Origin: Mycobacterium sp. E787 | Lineage (GTDB): Bacteria > Actinomycetota > Actinomycetes > Mycobacteriales > Mycobacteriaceae | Direction of reading: 5' to 3' | Length of the DNA: 64,000 nt | Assembly: GCF_001668725.1 (NCBI RefSeq) | Contig: NZ_LZKL01000064.1 | Span: 186,001 to 250,000 of the forward strand | In this document: positions 59,667-64,000 of the stretch, in pieces | Position numbering within the stretch: position 1 is the stretch's first letter | Layout of the letters: every line of letters begins with the position of its first letter | The notes under the pieces: generated by a model | The model's database searches: none | What the model saw: the letters and a program-made list of their open reading frames with translations, nothing else | Told to the model about the DNA's origin: nothing | Program-made: the position numbers and the translations under genes

Positions 59667-60107
59667 TCAACGATTTTCGGGCAGCTGCAGGGTGAGCTCG
59701 ACCGGACAGCACAGCGCGCCATGCTGATTGGTCACCTGAATTTCGATGTCGACCAGGCAGCGCGGCGGGTCCGCCGAGGTGTCGCGCCGCTTGGCCACCG
59801 CGCGGCCCCGCCCGATCATGGTGTCCCCGGCGTAGATCGACCCGGCCAGCCGCATCGAGCGGCGCACCACGCGGCTGCCCGGCCCGGCCCAGTCGGTCGC
59901 GACGCGGTCGGCGAATCCCGCGAGGTGCATGGTGTTGACGTAGATCGTGGGATTGCCCTGGCTTTGAGCGTAGGCGGGATCGAAATGGCCCGGAAAGTAG
60001 TCCCAGGTCGCTCCGGCGTTCTCCACCACCCGTTGGTAGCTGATGTGATCGACCACCTCGGGCAGGTCGACGGGAACGGCGATCTCGTCCCAGGCCAGGT
60101 CGGTCAC
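59667..60107 (-). CDS. MaoC-like hydratase, catalytic chain
   Basis: A 146-residue single-hotdog enoyl-CoA hydratase-like protein. Its DYFPGHFD sequence (about residues 37-44) fits the hydratase-2 motif D-x4-H-x-D, so the catalytic Asp and His are kept. GTG 60107 overlaps the preceding gene by four bases (GTGA). Paired single-hotdog chains of this kind form heteromeric hydratases, such as the ChsH1-ChsH2 pair of mycobacterial steroid degradation. It is the last gene of the five-gene minus-strand operon. Confidence 0.82.
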   Translation of the reverse strand: MTDLAWDEIAVPVDLPEVVDHISYQRVVENAGATWDYFPGHFDPAYAQSQGNPTIYVNTMHLAGFADRVATDWAGPGSRVVRRSMRLAGSIYAGDTMIGRGRAVAKRRDTSADPPRCLVDIEIQVTNQHGALCCPVELTLQLPENR

Positions 60108-60634
60108 GACGGCGCCGCGGGCGTGAAGCGGAACAAGGTATTGCGGCACGTGGCCACCACGGCACCGTCTTGGCGGCGATAGGTCTCCAGGGTCTCGACG
60201 AAATGACCGACGCCCAACCGGGTCCGCTTCTCCGGCGACACCGACACCAGTTCCTCGACGACGGTGAGCAGATCCCCCTCGACGATGGGCCGCAGAAGCT
60301 CGACGTCGTTGGCCGCGTTGATGAACGTCGTGCCCGGCAACGGCACCCGCAGCACCACCGACGCCACCGGTGGCCGACCGGCCGGCTCCCAGGGCGGGGG
60401 TATCAGCCAACCCATCAACAGAGCCGGCGGCGCGAGCAGCCCGCCCCATCGCTCCCGGGCGAACTCGGCGTCCCAATACGAACGATTCCCGTCGTGGACC
60501 ATCGCGGCGAACAGTTGAATGCGCGCGCCGCTGACCGGGGTCGCCGCGGTGCGCGGTTCGCTCTTGGCGCCGACCATGCGCAGCGCGTCTTCGTAGCTGC
60601 CGAAGGCCAGCTGGTAGCTGAGGTCCGGATCCAC
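60104..60634 (-). CDS. MaoC N-terminal-type partner chain, probably non-catalytic
   Basis: A protein of about 176 residues resembling the N-terminal hotdog of FAS1-type MaoC dehydratases (LFAAMVHDGNRSYWD, then RWGGLLAPPALLMGWL). Where the hydratase motif would place His it has Tyr (D-x4-Y), so it probably binds the acyl chain while its partner at 59667 does catalysis. The 4-base overlap with that gene supports a fixed complex. The start is uncertain: GTG 60634 is chosen, and no convincing ribosome site is seen. Confidence 0.7.
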   Translation of the reverse strand: MDPDLSYQLAFGSYEDALRMVGAKSEPRTAATPVSGARIQLFAAMVHDGNRSYWDAEFARERWGGLLAPPALLMGWLIPPPWEPAGRPPVASVVLRVPLPGTTFINAANDVELLRPIVEGDLLTVVEELVSVSPEKRTRLGVGHFVETLETYRRQDGAVVATCRNTLFRFTPAAPS

Positions 60635-60647
60635 GTAGCGGTGTCGC

Positions 60648-61073
60648 TCACATGACGAGCGGGTGCCGGCTCGGCACCGAATCCCAGGCGAGCACACGGG
60701 AAGTGAAGTACCAGCCGCCGCGTTCGTAGATCAGCGTGTCCCGGAAGGTCCCGGTGGCCCGGAGCGTGGTGTCGCCATACATGGCGGCGAACAACACCGC
60801 GACGCAGCGCTGGCTGGCGTTGACGCCGTCGATGTGGATCTCGTGATCGAGGGTGACAAGGCGCTGCCCGTCGCCGCCGTCGAAGGCCGCGCGCAGATCG
60901 GTGAACAGATCGCCGTCGCGGGTGTAGCTGGCGCCGGAATGGCGGAAGGTGGCGATCCAGCGATCGCGGTCGCCGTCGGAGTAGGCCCGGTTGTGCCGGG
61001 CGCTCAGGTCGAGGATGGCAGCGCGCCCCGTCGCGGCGTGGAGGAACTGCTCTTGTTGATAGGTCAGCGTCAT
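60648..61073 (-). CDS. SnoaL/NTF2-like domain protein
   Basis: A 141-residue alpha+beta cone protein (ILDLSARHNRAYSDGDRDRWIATFRHSGASYT, then HIDGVNASQRCVAVLFAAMYG and RGGWYFTSRVL) like SnoaL polyketide cyclases, steroid isomerases and ring-hydroxylase beta subunits. It might be an isomerase or lyase on a ring compound, or the small subunit of the Rieske oxygenase at 62702. ATG 61073 has GGAGAG upstream. Confidence 0.78.
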   Translation of the reverse strand: MTLTYQQEQFLHAATGRAAILDLSARHNRAYSDGDRDRWIATFRHSGASYTRDGDLFTDLRAAFDGGDGQRLVTLDHEIHIDGVNASQRCVAVLFAAMYGDTTLRATGTFRDTLIYERGGWYFTSRVLAWDSVPSRHPLVM

Positions 61074-61136
61074 CGTGGCTCTCCAGCCTCTGTAGGGAAA
61101 TGACGGAAAAATTGTCTCATGTAACACTAACTTAAC

Positions 61137-62702
61137 TTAGCGACTAACGATATAACCGTGTTCTTCGCGATCCCAAGTGGCCTCATTTAAGCCACGACTA
61201 CGCAACAAATCTTTACGTATCCGTCCGATGACGTTCTTCGGGAGTTCATCGACCGTCTCCACGTATCGCGGCACGCAGAAGTACGGCATCCGGGCCGCGC
61301 AGAAATCGAGCAACTCGGCGCAATCCAGTGTGGCGCCAGGTCGCAACGTCGCGACCAACAGGATGTCGTCCTCGCCCAACTCGCTGGGTACCCCGACCGC
61401 CGCGGCTTCGGCCACGGCCGGGTGGCGCATGACGACGGCCTCCACTTCCACCGAGGAGACATTTTCGCCGCGCCTGCGCAACGAGTCTTTGACGCGGTCC
61501 ACATATGTCAAATTCTGGTCGGCATCGAGTCTGCCCAAATCGCCGGTGCGAAACCACTCCGGGTGCGGCTCCACCCGCGAATCGGCACCGACGTAGCCTT
61601 CGCTCATCACGTGCGGGGACCTGGGGCGGCACGCGATCTCGCCGACGGTCCCCGGCGGCAGCGGATCGCCGTGCTCGTCGACGATGCGAACGTCGAAATC
61701 GGGATTCGGCCGCCCCGACGTCCCGGGCACCCCCTCGTCGGACACGCCTTTGACGGCGATCGGGAACGCCTCGGTCATCCCGTACATCGTGACGATCCGG
61801 CAGCCGTAACGCTTTTCGATGTCGCGGTAGGACTTGGCGTCGATGGGCGCCGCCGAGATGAACCGCAGCGGCAGCTGCGCGTCCCGCGGGTCCGGGGGCA
61901 AATTCTGCAGCATCGACACCATCGCGCCGGCGCCGGCGAAACCGACGGCGCCGCGGGCGCGGATGTCGTCCCACACCTGGCCCGGGTGAAAGGCCTTGGC
62001 CAACACGGTCGTTCCCCCCACCAGCATCGGGGCCAGCACGCTTGGCGCCGCGCTGAGGTGGAACAGCGGCATCGCCGTCCACAGCGCCTCCCCGGGGCCG
62101 AACTCCCAGGCCGACGCGGCGGTCGCGGCCACCGAGAACAGGTAATGCCAGGTCGTGGCAACGGCTTTCGAGGGCCCGGTGGTGCCCGACGTGTAAAACA
62201 GCACCCCCACTTCCGTCGGGCCGGCGGGGGTGTCGGACACCGGAACCTCGGCGTCCAGGTGCAACGTCGCGGTCAGCGAATCGTCTTGCACCACAACGCC
62301 GGTCACGGTGTCGAGCTGGTCGACGACCTCGTCGACGCGGGGCCGCCGTTCGGGATCGGTGAGGATCACCTTTGCCCGCGCCAGCCGCAGCGTGTGCAGC
62401 AGGAATTCTCCCTTGTTCGCCGCGTTCACCGCCGCGCTCACCGCGCCGATGCGCGCCGCGCCCAGCCAGAAGTACACCCATTCCGGGCAGGTGGCGGTGA
62501 ACAACGCCACGCAGTCGCCGCGACCGACGCCCAGCCCGACCAGCATGTTCGCCGCCGCGCGGGAACGCTGCCGCATCTGTTCGAAGGTGACGTCCACGCC
62601 GGCGATCGACATCATCACCCGGTCGGGGTGCTGCCGGGCCCGCCGATCGAGCACGGCCGGCACGGTGAAGCTGTCGACCCCGAAGTCGGTGGGCCGCGGC
62701 AT
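61137..62702 (-). CDS. Acyl-CoA ligase (FadD type)
   Basis: A 521-residue ANL-superfamily ligase: P-loop YTSGTTGPSK near residue 170, MYGMTEAFP (A5), FRTGDLGRLD (A7), VKDSLRRRGENVSSVEVE (A8) and the C-terminal IGRIRKDLLR with the adenylation lysine. It lacks the insertion of FAAL enzymes such as that in the PKS at 1-8609, so it should make acyl-CoA. Its ATG interlocks with the oxygenase stop (TGATG). The context suggests it activates a ring or side-chain carboxylic acid. Confidence 0.93.
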   Translation of the reverse strand: MPRPTDFGVDSFTVPAVLDRRARQHPDRVMMSIAGVDVTFEQMRQRSRAAANMLVGLGVGRGDCVALFTATCPEWVYFWLGAARIGAVSAAVNAANKGEFLLHTLRLARAKVILTDPERRPRVDEVVDQLDTVTGVVVQDDSLTATLHLDAEVPVSDTPAGPTEVGVLFYTSGTTGPSKAVATTWHYLFSVAATAASAWEFGPGEALWTAMPLFHLSAAPSVLAPMLVGGTTVLAKAFHPGQVWDDIRARGAVGFAGAGAMVSMLQNLPPDPRDAQLPLRFISAAPIDAKSYRDIEKRYGCRIVTMYGMTEAFPIAVKGVSDEGVPGTSGRPNPDFDVRIVDEHGDPLPPGTVGEIACRPRSPHVMSEGYVGADSRVEPHPEWFRTGDLGRLDADQNLTYVDRVKDSLRRRGENVSSVEVEAVVMRHPAVAEAAAVGVPSELGEDDILLVATLRPGATLDCAELLDFCAARMPYFCVPRYVETVDELPKNVIGRIRKDLLRSRGLNEATWDREEHGYIVSR

Positions 62703-63829
62703 CAGGCCTTCGCGGCCGCCGGGTCCGGCTCACCGTCGGCGGTGTAGCCGAAGTCCGACGACGAGGGCTGTGGGCCCGGGTAGAAGCGGTGCGCCCAGCG
62801 CCGAAGTGCGGCGTAGTCGTGCGCCTCTTCGGGAGCCAGGTTCGGCTTCTCGAGGTACTTCATGTTCTCCCAGGTGAAGAAGTCCTGCTTGATGACCTCT
62901 TGCTGCAGCGCCAGGAACCTGGCGGCGCGGCCGGTGGGCACGTCGCCGGTGTCGCCGGGCTCGCGGATGGAGGCCTGCGTATAGAAGTAGTCGGTGTAGT
63001 CCTCGTCGACCGGGGTCTGCCCGGTCACCTGGACGGTCGCCACCAGTTCGCTCGGGAAGCGGACCAGTCCCAGGCCCAACGAGTAGTTGTCGTAGATGAT
63101 CTTGGCGTCGACCGGCCCGTTCGGGGTCAACCAGGTCGACGCGCGCCCGCCGCCGAAATGCGCGTGGACGGTGGCGTGCAGGTGGTAGCCGGACACCTCG
63201 AACGAGGCGGTGGTGGCGGGGTTGGCGGCCTTGTGCACGTATTGAACGTGGTACGGGTCGGCGGCGTTCTCGATGATCATCTGCGGGTGCACCTTGACCC
63301 GGTTGAGCATCTGGGTGTGCGGGTGCAGCGGGTAGTACTCGTTGGTTTCCAGCTCGGGCAGGACCGGGGGCTGCCAGTACGGGGCCCGGCCGTGCCGCTC
63401 GTGCCACGCGAGGATGAACCCGTACCACTCCACGCTCGGGTAGGTGCGGATCCGGACGTTGTTCTTGCAGCCGATCTTGCTGTACGGGATCAGCGCGTTG
63501 GTGCCGTCGCCGCGCCACCGCCAGCCGTGCCACGGGCAGACGATGTTCTCGCCCTCCACGGTGCCGCCGACGCCCAGGTTGGCGCCGAGGTGCTGGCAGT
63601 AGGCGTCCATGACATGCACCCGGCCGGACTCCGTGCGGAACAGCACGAGCTCCTCGCCGAAGTAGTGCGCGCGCTTGACCTGGCCGGCGGCCAGGTCGGA
63701 GGCGAAGGCGACGATGAACCAGCCGGTCGGGAAGCGGTAGGTCGACAGCGCGATGCCGGCCTGCCCGAATTCGCGTTCCGAGGGATCCGCGGCCGAATCC
63801 GATGCCGAGTCCGAAAGAGTGTCCGTCAC
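62702..63829 (-). CDS. Rieske oxygenase resembling KshA-type enzymes
   Basis: A 375-residue oxygenase with a 2Fe-2S site YCQHLGANLG ... CPWHGWRWRGDG and mononuclear iron residues in ENAADPYHVQYVHK. The RW-GDG continuation and the RTYPSVEWYGFILAWH segment are like 3-ketosteroid 9-alpha-hydroxylase oxygenase components, though overall identity cannot be judged here. GTG 63829 has GGAG six bases upstream; an earlier in-frame ATG would add an unlike leader. It is first in the five-gene operon and divergent from a P450 gene. Confidence 0.9.
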   Translation of the reverse strand: MTDTLSDSASDSAADPSEREFGQAGIALSTYRFPTGWFIVAFASDLAAGQVKRAHYFGEELVLFRTESGRVHVMDAYCQHLGANLGVGGTVEGENIVCPWHGWRWRGDGTNALIPYSKIGCKNNVRIRTYPSVEWYGFILAWHERHGRAPYWQPPVLPELETNEYYPLHPHTQMLNRVKVHPQMIIENAADPYHVQYVHKAANPATTASFEVSGYHLHATVHAHFGGGRASTWLTPNGPVDAKIIYDNYSLGLGLVRFPSELVATVQVTGQTPVDEDYTDYFYTQASIREPGDTGDVPTGRAARFLALQQEVIKQDFFTWENMKYLEKPNLAPEEAHDYAALRRWAHRFYPGPQPSSSDFGYTADGEPDPAAAKA

Positions 63830-63925
63830 GAGTGCTCCAAGTTCGACGACCGGATCTATTTTTACTATCTTAAGCATAGAACGTCAACGCGCGCACAGCC
63901 ATGTCCGCGCAGAGCGGGGTTACAG

Positions 63926-64000
63926 ATGACGGCTACGGCAGTCGACCTATCCGATTTCGCCTTGTGGCGCAACGGTTTTCCCGACGAGCTGTTCGCCGAG
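63926..64000 (+). CDS. Start of a cytochrome P450 gene (3' end outside window)
   Basis: The first 25 codons read MTATAVDLSDFALWRNGFP followed by DELFAE, the usual opening of mycobacterial cytochrome P450s (F-x-x-G-FP-x-ELFAELR). The frame is open to the edge. It is divergent from the KshA-like oxygenase over 96 bases, so it probably belongs to the same catabolic cluster. The haem-binding region lies outside the window, so the assignment is provisional. Confidence 0.6.
   Translation, partial: MTATAVDLSDFALWRNGFPDELFAE

Noticed and set aside
63840..63925. KstR-type steroid repressor box between the KshA-like and P450 genes
   Set aside because: I looked for an AACnnGTT core with flanking symmetry. 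Only a partial AACGTCAAC and an off-centre CTAT...ATAG dyad were found.

Overview
The window is high-GC actinobacterial DNA from a Mycobacterium. Evidence: a fused type I fatty acid synthase followed by acpS, a mycolate reductase (CmrA type), a PE-domain protein, MmpL/MmpS transporters, an L,D-transpeptidase lipoprotein, a FAAL-type ligase and a methylmalonyl-type polyketide synthase. From about 10.2 to 54.7 kb the order follows, from memory, the echA14-pdhC ... scoA-regulator ... orn ... lppS ... bcp ... acpS-fas-Rv2525c segment of M. tuberculosis. Extra genes lie around the tRNAs. A non-tuberculous, slow-grower-like species is my best guess; the species cannot be fixed from this window.

Layout. 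1-8.6 kb (minus): the 5' 2,869 codons of one giant gene, FAAL-ACP-KS-AT-DH-ER-KR-ACP, followed by the start of an acyltransferase/condensation-like domain. 8.8-11 kb: a TetR regulator divergent from a deazaflavin-type nitroreductase, a small membrane protein and a crotonase. 11.1-22 kb (minus): an almost gap-free leucine/branched-chain keto-acid operon (scoA, scoB, accD1, accA1, fadE19, a hotdog hydratase, citE, bkdA, bkdB, bkdC) with its TetR regulator divergent and two matching operator palindromes. 22.9-28.1 kb: a proline-rich MmpS-like protein, an MFS carrier, cmrA, a HerA-like ATPase and orn. 28.2-40 kb: tRNA-His and tRNA-Lys, small secreted or unknown proteins, the L,D-transpeptidase, an EamA exporter, two MMPL transporters (one with MmpS) and an Eis-like acetyltransferase. 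40-54.7 kb: bcp, a PE-esterase, an M20 peptidase, acpS, fas and a Tat-exported DUF1906 protein. 54.7-64 kb: an accessory catabolic cluster with a MerR regulator, two Rieske oxygenases, a CrtC-like protein, an aldehyde dehydrogenase, a MaoC-like pair, a SnoaL-like protein, an acyl-CoA ligase and the start of a cytochrome P450.

How the genes work together. The bkd/fadE19/acc/citE/sco block can be read step by step as leucine to acetyl-CoA plus acetoacetyl-CoA. The fas-acpS pair makes fatty acids and activates carrier domains; cmrA finishes mycolate synthesis. The FAAL-PKS should load a fatty acid and add at least one fully reduced methyl-branched unit. The right-hand cluster has the parts of a steroid-, terpenoid- or aromatic-type degradation module: oxygenases, CoA ligase and a MaoC pair in which only one chain keeps the catalytic Asp/His. 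Its first Rieske gene sits behind a MerR-type promoter with a 19-bp spacer.

The two parts most worth pursuing are the fused FAAL-PKS with its unusual tail and the MerR-linked catabolic cluster. No database search was possible, so all names rest on sequence reading and recalled family features.
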